This document shows, one piece after another, positions 28,595 to 37,432 of a DNA stretch of 40,800 nucleotides (the first letter of the stretch is position 1; every line of letters begins with the position of its first letter). A program made the position numbers and the translations under genes. Source of the stretch: a virus; IMG/VR virus record IMGVR_UViG_3300021076_000643, positions 1 through 40,800 of that record; one strand, 5' to 3'. The notes beneath the pieces were generated by a model. The model searched no databases and was not told where the DNA came from. It worked only from the letters and a program-made list of their open reading frames with translations.

Positions 28595-28990
28595 ATGATC
28601 GATGTCTGGAAAGATGCGGAAGGCGTGCGGATGGCTCTCGAAGAGATCTTCGAGAGCGACTTCGTGCGCAGCCGCATCCGCGAAGAAGGCGCCAGCCCCG
28701 ATACGGTCGAGCGCATGGAGCGCCAGGTTCCACCGCGCACTCTGGCGTGGGGCTACTACAGCTTTGGCGAACATCTGCTGCACCTCGACGCTCTCCAGCA
28801 AGCCGGGATTGGAGTTGCATCGGCGGATCTTGCAGCCTGTGAGGCGGAGGGCTTGCTCGCTCTTCGCCGCGCCCGCTCAGCATTTGAATCGCGGCATCCG
28901 GCGTGCAGCGCCTGCGGAATGCGCCAGCAGAATCGCTTCTCGCCCGCATGTCCCGGCTGCGGAAGCAAGTCTCTGCGCAAGAAGGAATAG
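28595..28990 (+). CDS. Second pre-tape gene with C-terminal zinc ribbon
   Basis: This 131-aa protein is taken from ATG 28595 (MIDVWKDAEGVRMAL), after the dispersed repeat; GAGG lies nine bases before the GGGAG-ATG. A GTG at 28550 overlapping the previous stop (GTGA) is the alternative and would encode 15 residues from the repeat. A helical N-terminal part (LEEIFESDFVRSRIREEG) resembles small pre-tape proteins. The C-terminus has CSACGMRQQN...CPGCG, a four-Cys zinc ribbon unusual for a tail chaperone. It lies three bases before the tape measure. Confidence 0.55.
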   Translation: MIDVWKDAEGVRMALEEIFESDFVRSRIREEGASPDTVERMERQVPPRTLAWGYYSFGEHLLHLDALQQAGIGVASADLAACEAEGLLALRRARSAFESRHPACSACGMRQQNRFSPACPGCGSKSLRKKE

Positions 28991-28993
28991 CTC

Positions 28994-31900
28994 ATGGCGG
29001 TAGAGACCAGCGCGGTTCAAATCTCGGTGAACGTCACTGACAACACCTCCAGCCAGGTGCTCGCGGGCGTTGAGCAAAATCTGACCAAGCTGGGGGCGGC
29101 CGGGACTCGCTCTGGCAAACAAGTCGAAGAAGGCATGAAGGGCGCGGGCAAGGAGATACTCTCCGCGACGGAAAGGACGCGGCTGGCTTCTGAAGAGATG
29201 GGCGTGCGCCTCCCGCGCGCCATGGTCTCGCTGATCTCACAGTGCAAAGGCGCGCAGGCCGCGCTTAGCGCGGTCAGCGGCGCGATGATAGGCTTCGCCA
29301 CTATCCAGATCGGCGCGATGGTCTTCGAGGCCGCAATTCGAGGCGCTGAGAAACTTTGGGATGCTCTCACCTCTCTGCCAAAGTCGGTCCAGGACTATCA
29401 GGCCCAGGTCGCAAAGACCAAAGAAGACGATTTCGGCAATACCCATTCGATTGAGACCACCAGACAGCGCATCGACGAGGCTACAGAGGCGGTGAAAAGG
29501 TACCGCGATGAGGCGAACGGTCCGCAGACCGGCATGGGCTGGCGCACATCATTGGATTTGCTTTTGCCGGGAGTGGGTGATGCTTGGCAACATTCGCACG
29601 ATAGAGGAGAGCAGAACGATCAAGCTATTGAAGGGCAAAAGAAACTCGACAAGCTCAACCATGTCAACGAAGGGCAACAGTACCACGAGCAGAGGTTGGG
29701 CAATATCGCCCTGGATCACGCTGGGGACGCCGCATTAAAAGATCCGCAGGCAAAGCATGACGCGCAAATCAAAGAGGCTAGAGATCGTGCAGCGGAAGAG
29801 CGCCGATACGACAAAGAGCAGGAAGGGATGCTGGGCAACTCCGTTCCGCGCGACGCGGGCGCGGGGAAAGAGGCCCAAACCATCGCGGCCGCGAAAATCA
29901 AGGCCGATGCCGAGCTTGCCGATGCGCAAAAGCATCACAGTGACGAGGCGAAGGCGCAGGCCCAGGAGCTGGCCCACATCCACGAGCAGGCCCTGCAATC
30001 CGGTCTGCGCGGCTCCGCCCTCTATCACGAACAGGAATCAGCGGCAGTCGAGGATCTGAAGAGCAAGCACATCGCCACAGCCCAGGCCGTCGAAGATGTT
30101 CACGCGACGTTCCATAACAAGGAGATGGACCGGCTGCGCGAGCAGGAACGTGAAGTGGCTAAGATGCACGAGCAAACCCAGCTCGCGGGACTCACCGGCA
30201 CGGCGCGCATCAAGCAGGAAGGCCAGAACCGCATCAACGATGTCTATGCCAGCACAAACCTCAATCCAGGCCAGCGCCTGGCCGAGATCAACGAGATCAA
30301 CAAACAGACTGCGCAGCAGATTGGAGAGCTGAACAAGAACTTCACCGACCGCGTGAACGACATCGTGGGCCGGAGCGCGTCGCGAGAGTTGCAGGGCTTT
30401 GCGCGGATTCGCGCCGACGCGGAAAACCAGATCCGCGACCTCCAAAAGGATGCCAGCAAAAACGGTGGGACCGCCGCAGATCTGGCTCGCGGCGAAGCCG
30501 GAATCAACGCCGGCGCGGCTGGTCAGGCCGCCGATCTGACGCGGAAAAATGCCGACGAAACGGCCAAGATCGAAGAGGAGGCGCGTGTCAAGTTCCTCTC
30601 GGCCGAGAAACAGAAGACGGCAGCGATCAGCGCTGAGTTGGAGGAGCGCCAGCAAAAGTACCTTGATGAGCTGAACTCCCAGGAGATCTCGCAGGACGAT
30701 TACAACCGGCGTGTGGCCGCTGCGCAGCAAAATGCCAATGCGGAGATGATCGAGGCTTCAACCGAAGCGCGCAAAAAGATGGCCGGCGAATTCACGTCCT
30801 TCTTCGAAGGCATGGATCATCCGGGCAAATACTTCGCAAAGCTGGGCGACAAGGCGGCGGGCGAAGCTGCGGCCTCGCTGTTTCAACGCTTCCAGGGTGA
30901 CAAGGGTGCGGATGGAGCGCAGCGCGGCTCGTTCGGCGATATGTTCAAAGGCTTCGGCTTTGGCCATAGCGCGAAGAAAACGCCTGGCGCTGGCGGCGCA
31001 AGCATATATGCCGAGGCCGGCAAGATGTTCTCTATCAACTCGGCCACCATCCAGATCGGCAACGCCACTATCGGGAGCGGAAACGCGGGCGTCGGGACTG
31101 GCGGCGGCGCAAACGCCATCGGACCGGCCGGCAGCACGACACTGCTCGCACCTGGCATGACCGGCGCAACCGGCGGCATTGGCGCGGGCGGTCCTTCCAC
31201 ATCTGCCGGAGCCGCGGCATTCAGCAGCAGTGGTTCGACCGTTGGGGGCGCGGTTGCTTCAGGCCTCTCCGCGCCTGGCGGAGGCGTTGGGCCATCGAGG
31301 ACCTCGCAAGTGGGCGGCGCGCTCGGCAATGCTGCGCAGGATTATGGCGTCTTTAAGCAGCTTCAGAAGGATTTCAGTGGCGGCAAGAAAAAAGGCTCCG
31401 GATCGGGTGATTTAGCAGAAACCTCCAACTACCAGATTGACGGCCAGTTCGATAAGGACGGGAATTTCGTCCAGGGCAAGAAGCCTGGGAACGGCTCGAT
31501 GACGAGCAGCGGTATCAGCCAGGCGAACGCAGAAGGCGCAGTGCAAGGCGGCATGGGCGTCTGGGCGGCGCACGAAGGCGGCGGAGGGTGGGGCGGCGCG
31601 GGCAAAGGCGCGGCCAGCGGAGCGGAGATGGGCATGATGATCGGCGGCCCGCTGGGCGCAGCGATCGGCGCGGTCGCCGGCGCGGTCATTGGCGCCATCG
31701 GCAGCAGCCACGCTGCCCGCGATTACGATCTCAAGACCGTGCGCCCGCGCATTGCCAACGATCTCCAGGCGTACCACTCCGGCGGCATGAACTATATGGA
31801 CGCCTATTCGGACGGCCAGAGCCTGGAGATGGAAGCGCAGACGACTACGAAGAAGATGGGCTCGGCCGACAGCCGCTATTACAACAACACGATTCTGCCC

Positions 31901-32260
31901 GAGATCAAAGAGTTCATGGGCAAGCTCACCAGCGAGCAAAAGGCCGGGCGCAGCCAATACACAGCCTCGGGCGCTTCCTACGCGACAGGTACACCCTACG
32001 TTCCCCAGACCGGCTTGAATATGAATCACGCTGGCGAACGCATTTTTTCGAGCGTTGACAATAGCCAGATCACCAAGGCCATTACCGAAGGGAATCGCGG
32101 CACAATGCCGGTGCAGCCCGCTTCGATGGGCGATGTGCATCTACACGTTCACGCTATCGACGCGAAGGGCGTCTCGCAGTTCCTCGACAAGTACAAGCAC
32201 AATATCCGCTCGGCAGTAAATGACAGCTACGCGGAGAACTCGGGCGGAGGGATGAACTGA
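28994..32260 (+). CDS. Tail tape measure protein
   Basis: This 1088-aa protein, the longest in the window, sits between tube and tip genes as tape measures do. The N-terminus (VQISVNVTDNTSSQVLAGVE) and a membrane-capable segment (about 89-115) are followed by long coiled-coil helices rich in Gln, Glu, Lys and Ala (about 200-650). A Gly-rich low-complexity zone (about 670-830) and a second hydrophobic stretch (GGPLGAAIGAVAGAVIGAIG, about 885-905) come next, then a conserved-looking end. At about 0.15 nm per residue the tail would be near 160 nm. AAGGAATAGCTC precedes the ATG. Confidence 0.85.
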   Translation: MAVETSAVQISVNVTDNTSSQVLAGVEQNLTKLGAAGTRSGKQVEEGMKGAGKEILSATERTRLASEEMGVRLPRAMVSLISQCKGAQAALSAVSGAMIGFATIQIGAMVFEAAIRGAEKLWDALTSLPKSVQDYQAQVAKTKEDDFGNTHSIETTRQRIDEATEAVKRYRDEANGPQTGMGWRTSLDLLLPGVGDAWQHSHDRGEQNDQAIEGQKKLDKLNHVNEGQQYHEQRLGNIALDHAGDAALKDPQAKHDAQIKEARDRAAEERRYDKEQEGMLGNSVPRDAGAGKEAQTIAAAKIKADAELADAQKHHSDEAKAQAQELAHIHEQALQSGLRGSALYHEQESAAVEDLKSKHIATAQAVEDVHATFHNKEMDRLREQEREVAKMHEQTQLAGLTGTARIKQEGQNRINDVYASTNLNPGQRLAEINEINKQTAQQIGELNKNFTDRVNDIVGRSASRELQGFARIRADAENQIRDLQKDASKNGGTAADLARGEAGINAGAAGQAADLTRKNADETAKIEEEARVKFLSAEKQKTAAISAELEERQQKYLDELNSQEISQDDYNRRVAAAQQNANAEMIEASTEARKKMAGEFTSFFEGMDHPGKYFAKLGDKAAGEAAASLFQRFQGDKGADGAQRGSFGDMFKGFGFGHSAKKTPGAGGASIYAEAGKMFSINSATIQIGNATIGSGNAGVGTGGGANAIGPAGSTTLLAPGMTGATGGIGAGGPSTSAGAAAFSSSGSTVGGAVASGLSAPGGGVGPSRTSQVGGALGNAAQDYGVFKQLQKDFSGGKKKGSGSGDLAETSNYQIDGQFDKDGNFVQGKKPGNGSMTSSGISQANAEGAVQGGMGVWAAHEGGGGWGGAGKGAASGAEMGMMIGGPLGAAIGAVAGAVIGAIGSSHAARDYDLKTVRPRIANDLQAYHSGGMNYMDAYSDGQSLEMEAQTTTKKMGSADSRYYNNTILPEIKEFMGKLTSEQKAGRSQYTASGASYATGTPYVPQTGLNMNHAGERIFSSVDNSQITKAITEGNRGTMPVQPASMGDVHLHVHAIDAKGVSQFLDKYKHNIRSAVNDSYAENSGGGMN

Positions 32261-33117
32261 TGCCGGCTAGCGACATTCTGAACCCGACGACGGTGTGGGA
32301 AGAATCGATCCAGGATTCAATGACGCCCAACTATGGCTTCCCGCGCAAGCGCACTAACACGAAGCTCAACAAGAAGGCAGTGGGCGGTACGCCTTGGACG
32401 CGGGAGACGCAAAACACCGGGCACGCATTTACCCTCAGTTGGATCGGCCGCTCCTGGGCCTGCGTGCAAAAGCTCAAGTGGTACTACGAGCAATACGAAG
32501 ACGGCTTCTTCACCATCATCGACTGGGACGGCGGAGGCCGTCAGTACGTGGGGCGCTTCACCTCTGAGGTTATTCCCGTCGAGACGGGCAACGGCATGTG
32601 GGACGTGCAGAATGTGACCTTCGAGGAGATCCCGCAGCAGCAAATGGTTGCGTTCCCCAGTGACTGGGCCAACGATGCGATCGCGTTCTTCATCACCAAC
32701 GATTTCGGCGACCAAAAACTTGCCACCAGCGGCGCGTGGCAGCAGACGGCGCGCGCGGCCGTTGTCGGCGCGCAGGGTACTGAGCATGTGAGCCTGGCCA
32801 CGGTGGGCACGGCTTACGTCACCATGGATGATCCGGGCACCGCCGGCGACTGGGCCTGCTACGAATACCGCGGCTACGGCTTCCGGCTCTATATGCTGAA
32901 AGGCCCGGAGTTCGGCAAAGTGGATGTGTATGTTGACGGCGTGTTGCTGGAGACGGTCGATCTCTACAATGCCGCCGACATTGGGCCGCAGATCGTAGTC
33001 ACACGGCAGAACATGCCGCTGGATATTCATCGCGTCCAGGTAAACTGCAACGGCACAACGAACGTAGCGGCCACCGGCACCGCAGTGAGCTGGTATGCGC
33101 TGGAGGTGATGAGGTGA
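32260..33117 (+). CDS. Distal tail-type protein
   Basis: This 285-aa protein is coupled to the tape measure by TGATG (GGAGGG upstream). The N-terminal half reads like a distal-tail/minor-tail domain (FPRKRTNTKLNKKAVGGTPW, HAFTLSWIGRSWACVQKLKW, YYEQYEDGFFTIIDWDGG). The C-terminal half is a beta-sandwich, carbohydrate-binding-like module (about 150-285; YRGYGFRLYMLKGPEFGKVD, YVDGVLLETVDLYN). It probably forms the ring below the tube and may touch the cell surface. Family call by position and fold pattern. Confidence 0.6.
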   Translation: MPASDILNPTTVWEESIQDSMTPNYGFPRKRTNTKLNKKAVGGTPWTRETQNTGHAFTLSWIGRSWACVQKLKWYYEQYEDGFFTIIDWDGGGRQYVGRFTSEVIPVETGNGMWDVQNVTFEEIPQQQMVAFPSDWANDAIAFFITNDFGDQKLATSGAWQQTARAAVVGAQGTEHVSLATVGTAYVTMDDPGTAGDWACYEYRGYGFRLYMLKGPEFGKVDVYVDGVLLETVDLYNAADIGPQIVVTRQNMPLDIHRVQVNCNGTTNVAATGTAVSWYALEVMR

Positions 33118-33827
33118 TTGACCTCGCTCCTCCTTTACTCGCCACTGGCGGCGCCCGCACAGGCATAGCGCCCGTCAACCTGCTCGACGTGTGCGACATC
33201 AACGGGAATCTCTACTACTGGGCTGATCGGAAGATCCTCGCGCCGAATGCGATCACCGCAGCTCCACCGCTGCCCGATTATGGTGGAACGCTTTCAACCT
33301 GGACGCCGCCGGCGTCAGTGCTCACTCAATATCAGCCTTGGCTGCTGGGTGTTCCGCAGATCAGCTTCCATCGTTCGCTGGTGACAGACACCGGCGCTTT
33401 CGTGCTGCAGAATCTCAGCGGCGACACACTCAGCCGCGACTTCGAGCGCATCGCCCGCAGCAGCGCATTGGAGGGCGCGTTTTTCATTTATCGCTGCTGG
33501 CAGCCCGACGCGGCTGCCGCGTGGATCGAGGTGCATGGCACGCTCAGCATCGATGGCGCGGATACAGAGACGGGAAAGCTGAAAGGCAGCCAACTGCTGA
33601 ATCCATCGCAGGACGACACGCCACTTGAAATCTATTCGGAGACCTGCCAACTCCAGTGGGGCGGCGTCCGCTGTGGCGCGCAAGGATCGACCGAGTGCAG
33701 CTATAGCTATCAGAGCTGCCAGATGCTCTCGCGCATCATGTGCGTGATGAATAACTACGAGACCAACTTCGGCGAGACGGGCGCGAACATAGCGCTGAAC
33801 GTGACCAATCGGAGGCGCACGATCTAA
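33114..33827 (+). CDS. Tail-tip protein with lambda gpL-like cysteine motif
   Basis: This 237-aa protein overlaps the previous gene by four bases. Residues 75-165 are beta-rich (QISFHRSLVTDTGAFVLQNL) as in DUF2163/minor-tail L families. Near the end C178-x8-C187 and C195-x6-C202 reproduce the spacing of the two cysteine pairs that hold the [4Fe-4S] cluster in lambda gpL (C173/C182 and C205/C212), with a shorter gap between pairs. It is thus a likely iron-sulphur tip protein linking the distal ring to the hub. The cluster itself is inference. Confidence 0.65.
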   Translation: MIDLAPPLLATGGARTGIAPVNLLDVCDINGNLYYWADRKILAPNAITAAPPLPDYGGTLSTWTPPASVLTQYQPWLLGVPQISFHRSLVTDTGAFVLQNLSGDTLSRDFERIARSSALEGAFFIYRCWQPDAAAAWIEVHGTLSIDGADTETGKLKGSQLLNPSQDDTPLEIYSETCQLQWGGVRCGAQGSTECSYSYQSCQMLSRIMCVMNNYETNFGETGANIALNVTNRRRTI

Positions 33828-33864
33828 ACCACCCCAGCGAGCAGAGATCGCTCGCCGGGGCCCC
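33828..33864 (+). repeat. Dispersed hairpin repeat, copy 2
   Basis: It begins right after the TAA of the tip gene and matches copy 1 (28553-28589). CCCC-A-GCGAGC, a seven-base loop, GCTCGC-C-GGGG form a stem of ten pairs with one mismatch (33832-33860). It ends 11 bases before the hub ATG, where an A-run replaces a normal Shine-Dalgarno, so it occupies the leader of the hub gene. Confidence 0.6.
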
Positions 33865-33875
33865 CGAAAAAAACT

Positions 33876-36800
33876 ATGGCGAACTCATCCACAACCGCGA
33901 CCAGCTCAGCCAGCGAGACCACTGGGACTCCGATTCCACTGACCTATGGCTATGCCTGGGTCACGGGGAAGCGCCATGCATACTACATGCTGCAGAACAC
34001 CGGCGATTCGGTCAACCTGTACACGCGCCTCGGAATCTGGCTGCTGGGCCATGGCGAGTGGGACGGAGCTATTTCGCTCTGGATCAACGATCGGCTCGTC
34101 TGGATGGGCGGCGACGCGCTCTCAACCAGCCAGATCCGCACCTACGGCTTCACCTGGCTGAAAGCGCTCGACAATCCCGAGGGCTTCGTCTTCAACTTCC
34201 ACAGCGGCTGCGATACGCCGCTCAATGCTTCGCTTACGCCGTCTTCTACCGGTCCGGATCAGAACGTGGATGTGCTGTGGCCGCTCTTTCCGCCCGCTAT
34301 CCAGCCGCTAGCCTTCTCGCGCATCGCCTACTATTCGCTGATGCGCAAGCAGCCCATCGTCAACCAGACGAGCAACAACGGCAACGATCCAACGCAGTGG
34401 ACAGACATCGCACCGATCGGTCTCTGGCGCGCCCTGAAATGCCGCCTCTTCGACGACGAAGGAAACCAGACCGGCTACGCCTTCACGACGAACCCCGCCT
34501 GGCATTTTGTGGATGTGCTGCTGCGCCGCAAGCTCATGCCCGATTACGGCCTCACGCTCGATGCCGGTCCTGATGCGCTCTCCGCCGCCGTGAAAAACCG
34601 TTTTGACTGGGGTTCTATCTATCAGGCCGCGCAATATTATGACGAGTTCCTGGCCAACGGACGGCCTCGCTTCTCGGGCAACTATTCCTTCAGCTCGCAG
34701 ACCACGCTGCAGGCGTGCCTCGAACAGATCCTGCTGTGCTGCCGGAGCTTTTCTTCTGAGTATGCGGGGAAGATCTCGCTCAACTGCGATATGCCCCGGC
34801 CGAGCGTCTTCACCTTCAGCCGCGCAAACATTCTGCCCGGTTCGTGGGATGCGAGCGGTCAGACGCTGCACAAGAGCGCCAACCGCTACATCGCGAAGTT
34901 CCGCGAACTGCTGGTGCCCCTGTGCAGCTACATCGAATCGATCACTATCGCTGGAGATGGCCGCCCAGAGGTGACCACCAAAGCGCCGCATCCTTTTGAA
35001 GCCGACGACTGGATCGCCATCGGTGGAACGGACACAACCTACGACGGACAATGGGAGGTTTACAGCGTTCCGGATGTCATCAACGAAGGCACAGCGCAAG
35101 AGATCGATCCGACGACATTCGAGCTGGTGCCCAAGGGATCGAATTATCCGAAGAACGTTGGCGCGGTGGGCGGCTGTGGGCTGCTCTATTCGCGTTTCAA
35201 AGAGCGTTCGCCGGAGTTCTGGCACAAGACCAATATGCTGGCGCGCGGCGCGGTGGGCTTGGGCATTCCGCGCCAGCGCAACAAAGTGAAACAGAGTCTC
35301 GATTTCGCCACGATGACATGGGATCAGGCCAGCCGCCTCACCACGTATGAACGTGACCGGCTGCTGGGCATCGACCAGACTCCTTACGTCACGCCGCCCT
35401 GCGCCAAGCTGCGCACGTCGATGTTTGCCAAAGACATCTACGGCAACCTGGCCTGCGCCGTCCGGCCCGGCGATCACGTTACCGTTGACCCGACGCTGGA
35501 TTATCAATACGCCGGCGAATATGAGGTGCTTGAACCGCTCACCGTCTATCCACCGACAGCGCAGGCTACCGGCTCCGGCGGCTCGATCGCGCTCAAGCCC
35601 GACGAAAACAGCGGTGAGATCGAGTTCCCGCTCGGACCATACAACGAAGCAGTCATGTACGATACCAGCGATCCGCTGCAGGCAGGCTGGCCTTCAGTGC
35701 CGGGCAGCGATCCGGGCAACGACAGCAACTACACCAGCATTCCGCTGGCGAATGGCGGCCAGTTCGTCTTCTTCAGCGGGCAGCTCCCCAGCGGCCAGGC
35801 GTTTCAATTACCAGCATCGGGCTTTAGCCCCGCCAACCTTCTCGCCTGGGCATCCGCCGCCGGCGCAGATATAGCCGAGGGGCTGAATGGCACAACAATC
35901 TCTGGCGGACATTCCGCCTCGGCTATTGTTTTGTGCCAGGCAGATACGACGCGACTTCTAACCTTGATTTACAGAGACTGGGAGGGATTAGAGTGGCTCG
36001 GCGATGTGAACTATGCCGCGCTGGCGTGGCTCAGCCCGGATGTGCCCTTCACTAGCAATGGAATCACCTGGCTCGAACTCACGCTGCCCGGCGGTGAAAT
36101 CATCCTCTTCGGCCAAGGCGTTCTTGCCAATGGAGCAACTATCGAACTGCCCGCGGGTTTCACAGCCGCGCAGTGCTTCGCAGTCGCAAACATGCACGAC
36201 GGGCCGACCAGCGGCAATAACGTGGCGCACCTGATGGGAGCCTACGTCGACGCCGGCATGGTGGTGCATTACGACGTTACCGACGGCTCGGGAAATCACT
36301 GGCACGGCAACGCTTCGATTCTCGTCTTTGCCTGGAAGAACAATATGGGCACCGTCACCAAGCAAACGCTCGGCGGTGGGGTCTGGATTGCAATACCGCT
36401 GACCGATGGGACGACCTTCGGCGCCGGGTGCGCACTGAACATGGCAAATGGGGCAACCTTTGAGCTGCCAGCGGCAGCGGGCGACGGTTCGACGCTGGAA
36501 GTGAATATCGGTTCGCATAACGGCTTGCCCGAAAATGGCTCGAATCATGCGCAGGGTGTGGGCGCGTGCTATCTCGATGCTGACAACATCGTCCACATTT
36601 ACTTTCAGGATGGCTCCGGCGATCAATGGCCCGGTACTGCCGATGTCTTCGGCATCTACACCACGCCCGGCTCGGCAGCGCCCACGCTGGTTCGAGTTAC
36701 ACCCGCATCGGCCACCATCGCCGCTGGCACGACATTGCAGTTCTCGGCCACAGTTACGGGCAACGCGAATCCCAACGTGGTCTGGAGCGTGGACGGCATC

Positions 36801-37040
36801 GCGGGCGGCAACGTGACCGTGGGCACGATTAGCGCGACCGGAAACTACGCGCCCAACATCGCGGGATCGCATACCATCACCGCGACCAGCTTGGCTGACA
36901 CGGCAGCTAAAGGCTCGGCGGCTGTGACGGTCTTTGGCGCGCCGTCGTCGAGTTTGCCGCCCGGCGAAGCAATTTTGACTGACGACAGCGGCCACTACAT
37001 TTACCTGAACGGCGATGTGATCTACATCGCGGAGGACTGA
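33876..37040 (+). CDS. Tail hub / host-recognition protein with repeated domains and an Ig-like domain
   Basis: This 1054-aa protein has residues 1-580 resembling large tail hub proteins (TPIPLTYGYAWVTGKRHAYY, FHFVD-like FVDVLLRRKLMPDYGLTL, and SFSSQTTLQACLEQILLCCR), as in phage TipJ/J-like proteins. From about 620 to 928 three copies of a roughly 95-residue beta domain follow, marked by a strand with L..G..., then LPAGF/LPASGF, a central SGGH/SGNN/NGSNHA turn, and DGSGxxWxG. A BIG2-like Ig domain (about 935-1020; ITATSLADTAAKGSAAVTV) and a short tail complete it. The repeats probably bind surface sugar or protein. No usual ribosome site precedes the ATG. Confidence 0.7.
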   Translation: MANSSTTATSSASETTGTPIPLTYGYAWVTGKRHAYYMLQNTGDSVNLYTRLGIWLLGHGEWDGAISLWINDRLVWMGGDALSTSQIRTYGFTWLKALDNPEGFVFNFHSGCDTPLNASLTPSSTGPDQNVDVLWPLFPPAIQPLAFSRIAYYSLMRKQPIVNQTSNNGNDPTQWTDIAPIGLWRALKCRLFDDEGNQTGYAFTTNPAWHFVDVLLRRKLMPDYGLTLDAGPDALSAAVKNRFDWGSIYQAAQYYDEFLANGRPRFSGNYSFSSQTTLQACLEQILLCCRSFSSEYAGKISLNCDMPRPSVFTFSRANILPGSWDASGQTLHKSANRYIAKFRELLVPLCSYIESITIAGDGRPEVTTKAPHPFEADDWIAIGGTDTTYDGQWEVYSVPDVINEGTAQEIDPTTFELVPKGSNYPKNVGAVGGCGLLYSRFKERSPEFWHKTNMLARGAVGLGIPRQRNKVKQSLDFATMTWDQASRLTTYERDRLLGIDQTPYVTPPCAKLRTSMFAKDIYGNLACAVRPGDHVTVDPTLDYQYAGEYEVLEPLTVYPPTAQATGSGGSIALKPDENSGEIEFPLGPYNEAVMYDTSDPLQAGWPSVPGSDPGNDSNYTSIPLANGGQFVFFSGQLPSGQAFQLPASGFSPANLLAWASAAGADIAEGLNGTTISGGHSASAIVLCQADTTRLLTLIYRDWEGLEWLGDVNYAALAWLSPDVPFTSNGITWLELTLPGGEIILFGQGVLANGATIELPAGFTAAQCFAVANMHDGPTSGNNVAHLMGAYVDAGMVVHYDVTDGSGNHWHGNASILVFAWKNNMGTVTKQTLGGGVWIAIPLTDGTTFGAGCALNMANGATFELPAAAGDGSTLEVNIGSHNGLPENGSNHAQGVGACYLDADNIVHIYFQDGSGDQWPGTADVFGIYTTPGSAAPTLVRVTPASATIAAGTTLQFSATVTGNANPNVVWSVDGIAGGNVTVGTISATGNYAPNIAGSHTITATSLADTAAKGSAAVTVFGAPSSSLPPGEAILTDDSGHYIYLNGDVIYIAED

Positions 37041-37417
37041 TGGCGACACCGACGATTCCTCTTTCGAGCGTCCTCATGGCGGGTCTTTATGCCGCGATCC
37101 CCGCTGCCGGCATGGCGGGGCGCGTCTACTTTGCGACGGACACCAACGCAACCTGGTACGACAACGGCGTGGCCTGGGTGAATGTGACGCCCGCGCCAGC
37201 CGCGCCGCTTTCGGTGACATCCGTCGCGCTCGCGCCCTCCGCGCCCGGCAATTTTACCGTGCCTCACGGACTCAGCGCAGCGCCGTCGGCCGTCACAATC
37301 TCGATGACTTCGTTAGGCCAGATCTGCCTGCAGTCGTCTCTCTCGTTCGACGCCGTCAATCTCTACCTGATTGCGTCGGACGCGGGCGTCACCGGCAAAG
37401 CAATTTTGTTCCATTAA
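37040..37417 (+). CDS. Small tail-fibre-associated protein
   Basis: This 125-aa protein is coupled to the hub gene by TGATG. It starts PTIPLSSVLMAGLYAAIPAA, then GRVYFATDTNATWYDNGVAW, the short pattern of many phage fibre proteins that describe an attachment strand. Its beta-rich end is GLSAAPSAVTISMTSLGQIC. It may be a fibre connector or tip. The family is not firmly recognised. Confidence 0.5.
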   Translation: MATPTIPLSSVLMAGLYAAIPAAGMAGRVYFATDTNATWYDNGVAWVNVTPAPAAPLSVTSVALAPSAPGNFTVPHGLSAAPSAVTISMTSLGQICLQSSLSFDAVNLYLIASDAGVTGKAILFH

Positions 37418-37432
37418 TCATGGAGGTTTGAT

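Noticed and set aside
34308-35507. Long minus-strand open frame (399 codons) opposite the hub gene
   Set aside because: Arg-rich composition typical of the antisense of a GC-rich gene, no ribosome site, and the plus strand has recognisable tail-protein sequence. The same applies to long minus-strand frames at 13002-14033, 18686-19561, 23430-24368, 26419-27744, 27825-28949 and 35988-37049.
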